Shown one piece after another: positions 32,524 to 43,163 of a stretch of DNA of 64,000 nt. Position numbers and translations under genes: made by a program. Source of the DNA: Hexactinellida sp. DTS-2022 (Eukaryota; Porifera; Hexactinellida). The stretch lies in the NCBI GenBank assembly GCA_028753945.1, contig JAPNXP010000002.1, forward strand, positions 9,424,001 to 9,488,000, given 5' to 3'. Positions within the stretch are counted from its first letter, which is position 1; each line of letters begins with the position of its first letter. The notes beneath the pieces were generated by a model that was not told the DNA's origin, ran no database searches, and saw only the letters and a program-made list of their open reading frames with translations.

Positions 32524-34594
32524 TTAAGGATGCTGAACGCGAAATCCTATTAGGTACTATGGGTAGTTTCTACAGTTTTATTCAATTAATGTTAAATCAC
32601 TAAAAACATAAGATCTATGACCCTAACTAAGATATTTAGTACTTGAGTGCATTTCTGAGAATTCTATTTTTGGCATGCTATAAGAAAATGTGTGCATTGG
32701 CTTCCCATTGACGTAATACAATAGAATCAAAACTTTTCGAGCAATTCCAGCAGAAACTGTTAGGGCGTAAGTTCTAAAAATTATACTGTATATTCATCAT
32801 TACTAGGAATAAAAAATTGACCTCGACTGGAACTGTAGCGCACTTACCTTCTATTCTGGAATTATCTATACCTTGTTTTGTCAAAATAGGGTCAAATTTT
32901 GACAATTTTACCTTGAAACGAGTTAAATAAACAGGAAGAAATTGTTGGATCTTCACAATCAAGGTCAAATTTATTAGTTATAGTGTATAGAAGGATATCT
33001 GAAAGTTTTAACTAATTCCGCTCTATAACTTTTGACATAAGACCTCCCAAAGTCTAAAAAACCGTGTTTTGAGAAACAAGCGTTCAAAGTTTCTTTGATT
33101 ATTCCCAGTCATCATACATGCAAATCGCTTTTTTTTTCATCCTAGTATGTACTCATCTGAGTCGTTGAATGACTCGGAGGTTTTCATGCAACGATCATGT
33201 GGCGTTTAACTCCCTTTCCAATGCGTGCTGGTAAATTTCCCTGCCTCCCCCCTCCCTACAGTCGGGATCTGGTTGGCATCGTCGTGGGTGGTCTAGGGGT
33301 GAACTTCTAAGCCACAGTAAGTTTGGGGATATAACTGCTACCTCCCTTCATCCAGGAGAAGGTCTCGTTCTACCCGTCCACTCTATCAGTCTTTATCGGA
33401 GTGTCCGACTATGGATGTTCTTCTTGCTAGAGCCTCAAAGGCGTTGTCCAATAGTCTCAACGTGGCATTTCTTGAATTGTAGTAGAATATATATCGGTTT
33501 CAATATCTCCGTGAATGGACTTTGAACGAATGTTGCTTACACCTGAGAAGTGTCGTTTAAATTGAAGACTGTGAGGAACTGATTAGGGGGATGTGCATCG
33601 TTTGCCATCAAATCTCTGGGTCATTTTGGTTTTTGGAAACTCCGACAAGGAAGGAGGATAGGAAGATTCGTGGAAGAAGATATTCGCTTGAGAAGAAAAA
33701 TGTCTATGCTCGGAAGGGGAGTTGTTAGTCAAGAAGTGGGCTGTGAAGATACGGGTGAGAGGCTCGGGAAGACACGGGTGAAAGGATCAGGAAGACATGT
33801 GTGAAAGAATCGGGGAAGACTGATGAACCTCGATGTCGGGATGATAGGAGTGTACATCAAACTATGTGTACTATCACAATGTGCCCACATTCGGTTGGGT
33901 TCCTGAGAATTGTCGCTTGCTGAGTAATAAGCCGAAAACATATGCTAATAATCTAATGATCTACATATGTTTTTTGGAGAAATATTACACAATATAGTTG
34001 TAAAGAAATATCTAGGTTTGAAGAGAAATGTGAAATTCCTATAATCCTGGAATTTATACTTTTCAAACTATTGCTCGAGTCTAGTAGTTTGATAATTTGT
34101 ACACTAATAATAAATATGCAGTTTGACAACCGCAAAAATGTTTACCCAATACAATGTTGTAAACAGTATCGCCGGAAGTATCAAGTATGAGCAAGTGATG
34201 TAATCACTTGATAAGCTAATTGACAAAAAAATTGGATAAAAATAATTGGTAGGACTGGGGTTCGAACCCGGACTGCGCGCTCGCCTGGCCAGTTCGCTAC
34301 CCAAACGTCCACCAGGGCTTAAAATTTATAATAATCTGGTTCTGATACTTGAATGCTATATATATATAAGCAAAACTTTATAAAAGTATAAAATATTGTA
34401 AAAAATCTCCATATTTGGTCATTTCAATGAAAATGACGTCACTAAATAGCCTCAGGGAAGGTCCTAGAAATGTGATTTTTGGAAAATTGCACTTCTAGGT
34501 TAAAATTATGTTATTGAACTACAACATAGCAGCATAAACTCGTTTTCCATTGTTAACATAAAATTCACCATATTTTCGCGTACAGCATCCTTAA
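32524..34594. mobile_element. TTAA element family 4, copy 2
   Basis: Left end TTAAGGATGCTGAACGCGAA and right end (reverse complement TTAAGGATGCTGTACGCGAA) differ at one base in 20, with TTAA at 32524-32527 and 34591-34594. Near the right end the block AAAATGACGTCACTAAATAG is shared with 3175-3200 and with the copy at 51186. No transposase. The 2.07-kb body includes the SINE at 34250-34320 and a moderately GC-rich segment (33230-33420) I could not identify. Confidence 0.8.
34250..34320 (-). repeat. tRNA-derived SINE head, copy 1
   Basis: On the minus strand GGGTAGCGAACTGGCC fits an RNA polymerase III A box and CCGGGTTCGAACCCC a B box about 30 nt later, as in a tRNA. Acceptor-stem pairing is poor. 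It is followed by AATTTTTTTGTCAATTAGC, a tail shared with the copy near 53480. This shared tail is why I call a SINE rather than a tRNA gene. Confidence 0.65.
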
Positions 34595-34852
34595 GCCTAG
34601 CATGTATTTACTAAAGGATCAAAGTGTCCAACTGTGGTCTATACAAAGTTCAAATTCAAAATATTTAAAAAGATAGTAATAATTAGGATACAATTAGATA
34701 ATTTTGAAATAGATAATCGCAATGAGGGACACTATCTAGTCACATTTTTGAGATGTGATAATGTATGCGCAATAGGATTGCTAAGGGAACTAAAGGCCCA
34801 CGAGGCCCCTGTGGTCAGAGACCCCTGGGCACAGGCCCAGTAGGCCCGTCCG

Positions 34853-35274
34853 TTAAGGTTCAGGTATCCTCTAGAGTACTTCTACCAAAAGTATTGACCC
34901 GAAATAATTAATTTTTTTACAGCGGATTTACTTCATCCTCAGGATGCCAAAAATACAATAATATTGGCAAATAAACTAATTGAGGAAAAAACTTTTTTTA
35001 AATTTTACCATTTTTGCGGAATAGATCAATCTGAAAAGATAAACAATACCAAGAATATTATTGAGAAAATGTGTTTACCTGGATGTAATATAACTTTTGA
35101 GTACAGGAATTGTGAATATCTACAGTTTTCAGGATTTCAAATACTATTATAAGATGTCGATTTTCAAATGAAGATTTTCCTTATCCAAAATCCAAAAAAC
35201 AGATGAACTATTCATATTAGGGTAAATCGCAGCACTGAAAAGTTCGAAATTTCTAGAGTATACCTGAACCTTAA
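34853..35274 (+). mobile_element. TTAA element family 2, copy d (internally deleted)
   Basis: TTAA at 34853-34856 and 35271-35274, left end GGTTCAGGTATCCTCTAGAG, right end TCTAGAGTATACCTGAACC. Only 422 bp: the middle is deleted compared with the roughly 700-bp copies (jump near 35245). Carries the 62-codon frame with CGIDQSEKINNTKNIIEKM. Confidence 0.9.
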
Positions 35275-35977
35275 GGTTCAGGTATACTCTACAAATTTCG
35301 AATATTTAGATAAAATCCAAATCATTGTCTATTTCTCTTTTATTGCATTTTGGGATTGTATTGATACCAATGAGTACTCTCAAGAGATTTATAAGAAAGA
35401 TTCCTATTATTTTTCCAGTTTGACACACTTTGGTCACCTCAATTTAGGAATAATTGCTGTAAATTTTTTTTTTCAAAAGCCGCTATCTCAAAACTAACAT
35501 TTTCAGAATTGCGGAAGAAGTCATTTTGTCAATTTTGGTCGTAGAATCAAAAACTCAACGGTTTCGGAGAGATCTCGTAAAGATACAACTTTTCTGTGGT
35601 GCGATTTACCCTAATATAAATAGTTCATCTATTTTTTGGATTTTGGATAAGGAAAATCTTCATTTGAAAATCGACATCACATAAAAGTATTTGAAATCCA
35701 GAAAAATGTAGATTTTCACAATTCCTGTACTCAAAAGTTATATTACATCCAGCTAAACACATTTTATCAATAATATTCTTGGTATTGTTTATCTTTTCTC
35801 ATTGATCTATCCCGCAAAAATGGTAAATTTAAAAAAAGATTTTTCCTCTATTAGTTTATTTGCCAATATTATTGTATTTTTGGCATCCTGAGGTTGAAGT
35901 AAATCCGCCGTAAAAAAATTAATTCATTTTGCTGAATAGTTATGGTAGAAGTACTCTAGAGGATACATGAACCTTAA
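35271..35977 (-). mobile_element. TTAA element family 2, copy e (shares TTAA with copy d)
   Basis: Starts at the same TTAA (35271-35274) at which copy d ends, giving the junction CCTGAACCTTAAGGTTCAGG, and ends at TTAA 35974-35977. Near identical to copies b and f. Confidence 0.92.
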
Positions 35978-36029
35978 TCCGGCCCTGCCGGGGCGCCAAT
36001 TTAGCCAAGGCGGGCCCTGTATATTACTA

Positions 36030-36540
36030 TCGCGCTTCGCTTGCTAGGTTGCTTCGCGGCAGAACACAACCACACACACCAACCGCTTTTCGGTTGGTGT
36101 ATAGTTTATATACGTCTAACATCTATATTATTAAATCTCGATTGTTTGTTTGTTTTTGTGTGTGTTTGTTTGTCCGGATTGCATTAAAGTGATGGGAGAA
36201 TAGAAACCGCATTTATATATGAGATATAAACTAACTTTCAAATGCTATAATGGTTAAACAAATATGCTGAATTCGAATTTCGCATTAATAAATTTATAAT
36301 ATGAATATTTCTTGTTAACCCAAAAAGGTAACAAAATAATGAAAATTCAAAATAAAACCAGAAGTTAGCTTTCAACGGGTATTATTAGCTAAATAAGTTG
36401 TATACTGAATGCGAATTTCGCATTTATAGATTTATATATGAATATTTGTTGTTGTTGTATACACATAATGGGTAAACTAATTAATGAAATTCAAAATCTA
36501 CCTAGAATTAGCTTTCAACGGGTATTATAGGTAACGCCCC
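36030..36540 (+). mobile_element. Helitron-like module with internal duplication
   Basis: A GC-rich hairpin piece (ACCAACCGCTTTTCGGTTGG near 36078-36098) precedes ATCTATATTATTAAATC and a T/G-rich tract, the same order as at 24835-24990. Then a unit of about 135 bp (GAATTTCGCATT..., ATATTTGTTGTTG, GCTTTCAACGGGTATTA) is repeated at about 36265-36390 and 36400-36525. Non-coding. Confidence 0.55.
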
Positions 36541-36972
36541 TGACATATGAGCTCTCCCTCACGTATCCGCATATTGCCTGTTTAGACGTACATATAATAA
36601 TAGAACAATAGAAAGCATAAACACTTATGCTGATTAAGAACTCTGTGATCTGATCCATTCAATGATAAAATGAAAATAAAAATATAAAAATTAAATTAAT
36701 TAAAATTAATGTGTGAATTCACCACAAATATTTACTCAAACTAAATTACTAGTGCATTTATTTTGGTTACCTGCTAATAGTAACAATAAGATCGCTACAT
36801 TACATCACTCCCAAAAATAGCCAAATAGTAATCCATACTAATATAAATTCTAGCTATTTTATCTATTTGACGCAAGTTCTATTATATTTAACCAGGGACT
36901 TATTTAATATAGTACTGTAAACTTCGTTTACGGTAAAATTATCGTAGGCCGAAAACATTATTATGTACTTAT
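36541..36972. other. No gene recognised
   Basis: AT-rich DNA between the Helitron-like module and the hAT-type element. Nothing recognisable on either strand. Confidence 0.4.
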
Positions 36973-37311
36973 CACGGTTGCCATGGGTATGGGAATGCCC
37001 ATGGGAATGGGAATCAGATTTTCCCATGTGGAGATCCCCATGGGAATTCCCATATGGGGATTCCATATGGATACCAATACAACTCATACAAGGCCAACAG
37101 GGACGTTATACCAGTTTCTTCATTTTCCTACTACTTTTCTGAATTGTTATAGCTGCCTCGAAGAAGGCATATCTCTATACCCATGGAAATCAGATAATCG
37201 TCTGTGGGGATCCCCATATTTGGATTAGCATGGGTATCTCTATATGGGAATTCCCACAGATATCCTGTGGTAATGGGATGGGAATGGAATTCCCCTCCCA
37301 CGGCAACCCTG
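36973..37311. mobile_element. hAT-type miniature element, GGTTGCC family
   Basis: Ends CACGGTTGCCATGGG and (reverse complement) CAGGGTTGCCGTGGG, with a perfect 8-bp duplication GTACTTAT at 36965-36972 and 37312-37319. The 339-bp body is built from repeated GGGAATTCCCAT-like palindromic motifs. A truncated relative starts at 58975 (GGGTTGCCGTGGGTATGGG). Confidence 0.92.
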
Positions 37312-37352
37312 GTACTTATTGATATCCCGTAATCCGCTAATACTCGACACAG

Positions 37353-37630
37353 GAAATGTATTATTGATGTATAGGAAGTCATATTTTGGGGGTCCAACGG
37401 TCATATTGGTTTATCGAATATATTTGTGGAATGTAAGTTATGCGATGTTCACACAGTTCCATATATGGTAATATTGTTAAAATCTCGAGATTAGTTAGCT
37501 TTATACATATGAAATGTATTATTGTCGCATAGGAAGTCCTATTTGAGAACCCAACGGTCATATTGGTTTATCGAAAATATTTGTGGAATGTAAGTTATGC
37601 GATGTTCACACCTTTCCATATATGGTAATA
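37353..37630 (+). repeat. Tandem duplication, 158-bp unit
   Basis: GAAATGTATTATTG begins at 37353 and again at 37511; both units contain CCAACGGTCATATTGGTTTA and GTAAGTTATGCGATGTTCAC and end near TCCATATATGGTAATA. The TCCATATATGG and AGGAAGTC elements resemble repeat X. Confidence 0.85.
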
Positions 37631-38083
37631 CAGTCATCTTCCGTTATAACTAAGTGCTGGGATCGTGGTTTCATTTCGTTATAAGCGGGGTTTCATATAT
37701 AGTCTGTTCTCTCTAATTGTCCACTTCTCTAATAGTTCACTTTTCTAGTAGTCCACGTATTTACTTGTCCAAATCAACTATTAATATATCTGTAATAGTC
37801 CATATTCTCTAATAGTCCACTTTGGGCCAATTGTCCTCTGGTGGACTAATAGGGAGAACAGTGTGTAAACGGATTTCGTTATAACCGGAGTTCGTTAGAA
37901 TCGGAGTTTGTTATAACCGGAGTTCAAAATCAATAGCTTAGAGGCTATATGGGATTAAAATGACTTCGTTATAAGCGGAATTTCGCTGTAACCGAAGTTT
38001 TAATAATGCAATAAGATAGAAGGATTTCCGGACCATTGAATTACTTCGTTATAAGCAAGTACTTCGTTATATCCGACTTGGTC
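37631..38083. mobile_element. Mariner-type element with TTCGTTATAA repeats, nested insertion
   Basis: Starts CAGTCATCTTCCGTTATAAC after TA (37629-37630) and ends near 38083 with an inverse-related TTATATCCGACTTGG. The interior repeats TTCGTTATAACCGGAGTT. At 37704-37861 it carries a 158-bp insertion with its own inverted ends CTGTTCTCTCTAATTGTCCA and CTGTTCTCCCTATTAGTCCA. A relative with CAGTGAACTCC ends is at 57083-57314. Confidence 0.7.
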
Positions 38084-38109
38084 CTAATGATTATCATAAT
38101 CATTAGAAT

Positions 38110-38265
38110 TAGTCAGATTGAAATCACAATACTCTGTGATGTATATCTATAATAGGTTATTTATACGTAGTCATTTCAGAGTAGTTTAGATAGCCGTTAA
38201 TAAGTTACCAGACGAATATTGTGTGTGTATTAAAATTCCTATTGTTCAAATATTTTTGGCTGGTT
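38110..38265 (-). repeat. Fragment of the CACTAACCAGCC mariner family
   Basis: Reverse-complement match to 54042-54190 (blocks GTCATTTCAGAGTAGTTTA, CCTATTGTTCAAATATTTTT, GGCTGGTTA at the end). Lies just upstream of the integrase gene fragment. Confidence 0.75.
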
Positions 38266-38355
38266 AAGGTTAACGGGAAAAATAATCTTATAAGATTGGT
38301 AAATAATTGTATAATAATTGGTTAGCTGTTGAGATAAATAATCATATAAAATTGT

Positions 38356-39616
38356 TTGCTTAATGAAAGGTGGACAACCTCAAAAATAATTCATGGCAAG
38401 CCCCGACATCCTGAATCCCAGGGTTCAGTGGAACGTGCTAATCAAGATATAAAGAGACATTTCACTCCAATGTTGTTCGAAAATAATAGTAATTCATGGA
38501 ATCACTATGTTAAGTTAGTGCAGTACAGGAAAAATACTAGTTATCACTCCACTCTTGGGATGACTCCCTTTCAGGCTCTCTTCAACTTAAAACCTCCAAT
38601 AGGGTTATCCGAACTAGGAATTCCAGATGAAGCAGCGCATACTATTGCGTCTGAAGAAGACTTAGCAAGAGTTAGTGTTGAGATTACATGTCCACAATAC
38701 CCTACTCCAGTAGCACTACACTATTCTGAGTGTGAGGAAGGACATTTTAATAATTTATTACATCCACAAGTACACGATCCTTACATTGATGAGATATCTC
38801 TACCTCCTCCCTCGGATTTGCATATTTGCTCAGATAATAATCCCATCACTTCTGATGAACTACCATATTTCTAAATTCCCACCGATCAATCATAATAACA
38901 ATCCTGATGTAGAAAAAACTAACGAAACATACACAGAGCCCATACATTCGCCAATACATTCAATCAGGAACATGAATTGTGCTGTGTGTGAAAATGAGAC
39001 ATCTGGTGGGCACACATGTCCAGGATGCAATCGATATGTCCACATTCCTTGTGGACGCTGTAGCGGGGAAGAAGGATTTGGTAGTAACGTTTGGTGTGTA
39101 ACCTGTGACCTCAGTAAGCAGCATAAAATGGCAGAAACCCAAAATAAAGGAATTAAGAGGAAGCAAGAACAGCTGCATCACCGAATGTTGAAGTCAAGCA
39201 TCAACAAGTTGCCTCCGGCCAACATCGGAGATACCGTACTAATTCCAATTGCACCACCTGACGTAATGACTAAACTCGGTTCAAAAAATTTGATGGGTGT
39301 AGTTGCTAGTATAAGTGGTGATATGTATACAATTACCACAAAACAAGGACAACTAGGACTAATGTATACAAGAAATCAGTTTGATATCAGTAAATCTAAT
39401 TTTCTGAACGTCGATGATATGCCAAACAACTCCATCGCACAGAGCACTGCTATGCGAAATGCCTCCTTATTCTCTGCTTTATCCTGCAAATGCAAAAACT
39501 GTTCAGATGCTAGATGTCCTTGCAGAAGATCGAAAAAACGTTGCTGTTCCAAGTGCCATCAAGGAAGGACGTGTAGAAACAAGGAATTAAATATTAGTAG
39601 TAGTCTAGTAGAGTAG
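38356..39616 (+). pseudogene. KRBA2/Ginger2-like integrase, 3' portion
   Basis: 38356-38874 encodes KIIHGKPRHPESQGSVERAN (the third acid of the DDE integrase triad is the E of SVER), then VKLVQYRKNTSYHSTLGMTP, then an acidic linker. A frame change near 38870 leads into a second frame running to TAG at 39614-39616: a Cys/His region CAVCENETSGGHTCPGCNRY (about 38977-39036, PHD-like), a globular part with NLMGVVASISGDMYTITTKQ and LMYTRNQFD, and a Cys-rich end CKCKNCSDARCPCRRSKKRC with CSKCHQGRTCRN. I know this order from KRBA2-like integrase transposases of many invertebrates. The first two Asp residues and the N-terminus are missing upstream. The frame break and missing 5' end make it a relic. 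Confidence 0.85.
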
Positions 39617-39709
39617 CATAACTAGCTTCTCAAGCAGCAAACTTCATTTATACGTAGATGTAGTGAAAATAACATCAACTCTTTAGTGATTATTGGTACA
39701 ATGTAGGTA

Positions 39710-39878
39710 CAGTAAACTTATCTAATCCGACACCGTTTGGATAGGGAAAAATGTCGGATTGCCAAATTGTCGGATTATGCAGGCTCTAATGCATAGTCCG
39801 ACGCTCATTGGGATAAGGAAAAGTGTCGGTTCTCCTGAATCCCGGATTATAGAGGGTCGGATTATGCAGGTTATACTG
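39710..39878. mobile_element. Mariner-type miniature element, TAATCCGAC ends
   Basis: TA at 39708-39709 and 39879-39880; ends CAGTAAACTTATCTAATCCG and (reverse complement) CAGTATAACCTGCATAATCC. The 169-bp body repeats GTCGGATTATGCAGG-like motifs. Confidence 0.85.
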
Positions 39879-39889
39879 TAGTTATAAAG

Positions 39890-40027
39890 CGTGTGCGGGA
39901 ATACACCAGTGTGTATCAGCACACACTAATATACTGATAATGTGCGGGCACACACTAATCTGACAGTGTGTGCGGGTACACACTGGTGTGTGCCCGCACA
40001 CACCATGTGCGGGCATACACAGCAACA
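39890..40027 (-). repeat. Partial copy of the TGTGCGGG element
   Basis: Contains GTGTGCGGG.ATACACCAGTG, GTGTGTGCCCGCACACACCA and CAGCAACATA, as in the right arm at 24694-24765, plus an extra block. It runs directly into a family 2 element that has lost its first bases at the junction. Confidence 0.75.
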
Positions 40028-40720
40028 TATACTCTGCAAATTTCGAATATTTAGATAAAATCCAAATCATTGTCTATTTCTCTTAAATTGCATTTTGGGA
40101 TTGTATAGATACCAATGAGTAATCTCAAGAGATTTGTAAGAAAGATTCCTATTATTTTTCCAGTTTGACACACTTTGGTCACCTCAATTTAGGAATAATT
40201 GCTGTAATTTTTTTTTCAAAAGCCGCTATCTCAAAACTAACATTTTCAGAATTGCGGAAGAAGTCATTTTGTCAATTTTGGTCGTAGAATCAAAAACTCA
40301 ACGGTTTCGGAGAGATCTCGTAAAGATACAACTTTTCAGTGCTGCTATTTACCCTAATATGAATAGTTCATCTATTTTTTGGATTTTGGATAAGGAAAAT
40401 CTTCATTTGAAAATCGACATCACATAATAGTATTTGAAATCCATAAAAATGTAGATATTCACAATTCCTGTACTCAAAAGTTATATTACATCCAGCTAAA
40501 CACATTTTATCAATAATATTCTTGGTATTGTTTATCTTTTCTGATTGATCTATTCCGCAAAAATGGTAAAATTTAAAAAAAGTTTTTCCTCTATTAGTTT
40601 ATTTGCCAATATTATTGTATTTTTGGCATCCTGAGGATGAAGTAAATCCGCTGTAAAAAAAATAATTAATTCTGGTAAATACTTATGGTAGAAGTACTCT
40701 AGAGGATACCTGAACCTTAA
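40028..40720 (-). mobile_element. TTAA element family 2, copy f (left end lost)
   Basis: Begins at TATACTCTGCAAATTTCG, missing the TTAAGGTTCAGG of a full end, and finishes TATGG... GGATACCTGAACC with TTAA at 40717-40720. The right TTAA falls inside the Myb-like frame of the Harbinger relic. Confidence 0.88.
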
Positions 40721-41722
40721 GTCTTCTACCCTTCTATTATTTCCATATACAGTTTTCAATCTTCCTGTAATGGTTTTCCACAGTTCGTTTTCTTATTGAG
40801 GTCAGCGCTGTTTCCTGAACCTCTCAATAAGTCGCCACCAGATTCAATTTCACCAATGAGCGCGCACTCCTCTTTTGTCCTATTTCTCTTCCTGGATTTC
40901 ACATTCCGTTTAGATTTGGTTTTGTTCAACAGTAATTTATACAAATGGGAGAAAGAACATCGATCATGAAAATTGATTCCTTCAATAGAATTATGAGTTA
41001 TTTGTTATTTTGGCATCAAAACTACTTTGTAAATGTATAGAGAACTTAACTGTTTCATGTATAGATAATTAAACTGTTCCATGTATAGAGAACTTAAATG
41101 TTTCATGTATAGACAGACTGAGGCACGTAGACACTGCTCTAAGTGTTCTTAGGAAGACTTGTCTACATACCAGTAGTATATTCTTTTTAGAATTAATTAA
41201 ATATACCGGTACTTCAACTAATTTATCTTCATTTACATATATAAATTCAATCAAAATTATGAATAACAAATTGCTCTCTGAAATCCTTAGCAGCCAAATG
41301 TCCCATTTCTTCAATTACAATAGGTTCATACATAAATCTGCGCTTCCATCATCCGAAGGTTTGTTCGATCAGTACAGGTGTTTTTTTATGTGCATTATTA
41401 TAGTTTTGTTGGGTTATTGAGACAGTTTGTCTATATGGTGTCAACAGATACCGCCTCAACATGTAACCACTATCCCATAGTATGTGTTCTCCAACCAAGA
41501 AGTTATTTTCTACAAATATTCCCACTTGTGAAAGTTTCCAGATTCTAGAATCGTGCACTGATCTCAGAAATCTTGCTAACACGTCAGAGAATCTTACATC
41601 AGGTCTACAGATAGCTTGAACATTTATTAAATGTTAGAAGTGTCTGTTTACAAAATGAACTTCATCCTGAGAAGGCTTCTGGATGCGAATACGTGTTCCA
41701 TCCACAAATCCAAGAACTCCAG
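40721..41722 (-). pseudogene. Harbinger transposon relic: DDE nuclease and Myb-like protein
   Basis: Minus strand. 41722 down to about 41255 encodes a HARBI1-type nuclease: [20 protein letters not shown] (first Asp in VDGT), VNRHF, INVQAICRPDVRF, SVHDSRIW (second Asp), LWDSGYMLRRYLLTPYR, then NNAHKKTPVLIEQTFG (acidic third position) and WKRRF. Two in-frame stops: TAA after NRHF and TGA after TFG. Downstream on the same strand, 40944-40721 encodes a Myb/SANT-like domain, NRTKEECALIGEIESGGDLL, then after a one-base shift ELWKTITGRLKTVYGNNRRV. Nuclease plus Myb-like protein is the standard Harbinger pair. The Myb frame is cut by the family 2 element at 40717. Not active. Confidence 0.85.
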
Positions 41723-41747
41723 GGCTACATCATAAAACTAATACTTA

Positions 41748-42110
41748 ACCGTATACTGCCTAATTGCCACACAGTGTGGCAGTGCCAAAAAACGTAGTAA
41801 ATATTCTCTAAATTCCAAAAGATTTACGATTTAAACATGTTTTTATATTCTCTATCGATTTCAATCGTAAAAAGTGTTATTTTAATTTCAAGATGATGAC
41901 ATAGCATAAAAGTGTCATCTACCACTCGAATGCCACCACAATTAGGAAATATGAAAATATACACTTTGGCGGTGCAAAACATCTTAGTTATGGAATTCAA
42001 TGTATAGTACCTTTTTGGAATGTTTTACTCGTGTTTTTATGGACTTGTGGAACATGAAGGCAATTTTTTTATATTTTTTCTCCATCCATGGTTCAAAAAA
42101 ACAAACTTTA
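41748..42110 (+). repeat. Diverged GACTGCCTAA repeat
   Basis: ACCGTATACTGCCTAATTGC, GATGATGACATAGCATAAAA and TGTTTTACTCGTGTTTT... closely follow 12396-12680. It borders the truncated 5' edge of the Harbinger relic. Confidence 0.7.
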
Positions 42111-42659
42111 TATAATCTAATATATTGATGTAGATTCAGAAGTATCGGTCCAAAACGTTTGAAATATGTTTTCCAAAATGGAATATTATGGCTCCAAATG
42201 ATGTGGTTTTGAAGGGAAGACTAACTTCCTGTATACTTAGCATATTTAGTTTGATCCAAAAATTGTTTGTCACCATTTTTTGGATATTTTTCAAAAGTTT
42301 TTAAATGTTGACAAAACATGACTGTCTTGATGAGTATTGAAATATAAGTTCATTCTTTTCATTCAAAAAATTATAGTGAATTAGAAATTCATGAAAAAGC
42401 TTCCGCAGTATTCAGTTAATCGTTGCTTTCTCAGCAGGACATTTCGGGGTGGTCGTATTTCTGAAACTTATCAAAATTTCTCGACTATTAAGAGTTAATT
42501 TTTGTTGCAACACATGGAGAAACTTCTAATCTATCATATGTATGTACTACTTCTTTTAATCACCTATGAGAACAATTTTTATCAATAACTGTGAAGATCA
42601 CTTTTTTATCATCAAGAAATTAAATTAAATTATGAAGAAAAGTTACAAATGAAATAAGA
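42111..42659. other. No gene recognised
   Basis: AT-rich DNA between a GACTGCCTAA repeat and a 5'-truncated family 2 element. Nothing recognisable on either strand. Confidence 0.4.
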
Positions 42660-43163
42660 TAGAACTAATTGAGAGCTGTCCAAAATCGTTGAGTTTTTGT
42701 TTTTAGGTGGTATATGAGTCATAATACGACTTCCGCAATGGAAATAATTGTGTTTGGAGATAGCGGGGTTTGAAAAAAGGTGTCCCCTATGGCAGTGGCT
42801 TAGGTGGAGGACACTAAAAAGTATGTATCATTGAAAGTGTTCAATATTTTTCCATAAGATTTGAAATTAAGATGCGATATATGCTGTTCTATCCAAATAT
42901 AAGATAAAACCTATATGTGGCTAAGTCCCGAAATAATCAAGTTTCTATGGTATACTGCAACCGGCAACCAACACCAGAACCCCAATATTTTTTTCAAAAC
43001 TCGAAGTGAGTCAAACTGGAGAAATATTTGGAATTTCTCTTTGAAATTTGTGAGAGTCCACATGGGTATCTACGCAATCCGAAAATGCAATAAAAACGAG
43101 ATTTACAATAATTTGGGATTTTATCGAAATATTGGGATTTTGTAGAGTATACCTGAACCTTAA
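42660..43163 (+). mobile_element. TTAA element family 2, copy g (left part lost)
   Basis: Right end TGTAGAGTATACCTGAACC and TTAA at 43160-43163; similarity to the right half of family 2 can be followed back to about 42660 (CAAAATCGTTGAGTTTTTG). The left terminal repeat is not found. Confidence 0.75.

Noticed and set aside
33230..33420. Possible tRNA-like or coding segment in a GC-richer patch
   Set aside because: A GTGGTCTAGGGGT sequence resembles a tRNA A box, but no B box at the right distance and no cloverleaf could be built.
36863..37397. His/Gly-rich frames in the GGTTGCC hAT element
   Set aside because: Produced by CCCATGGG-like palindromic repeats of a miniature element.
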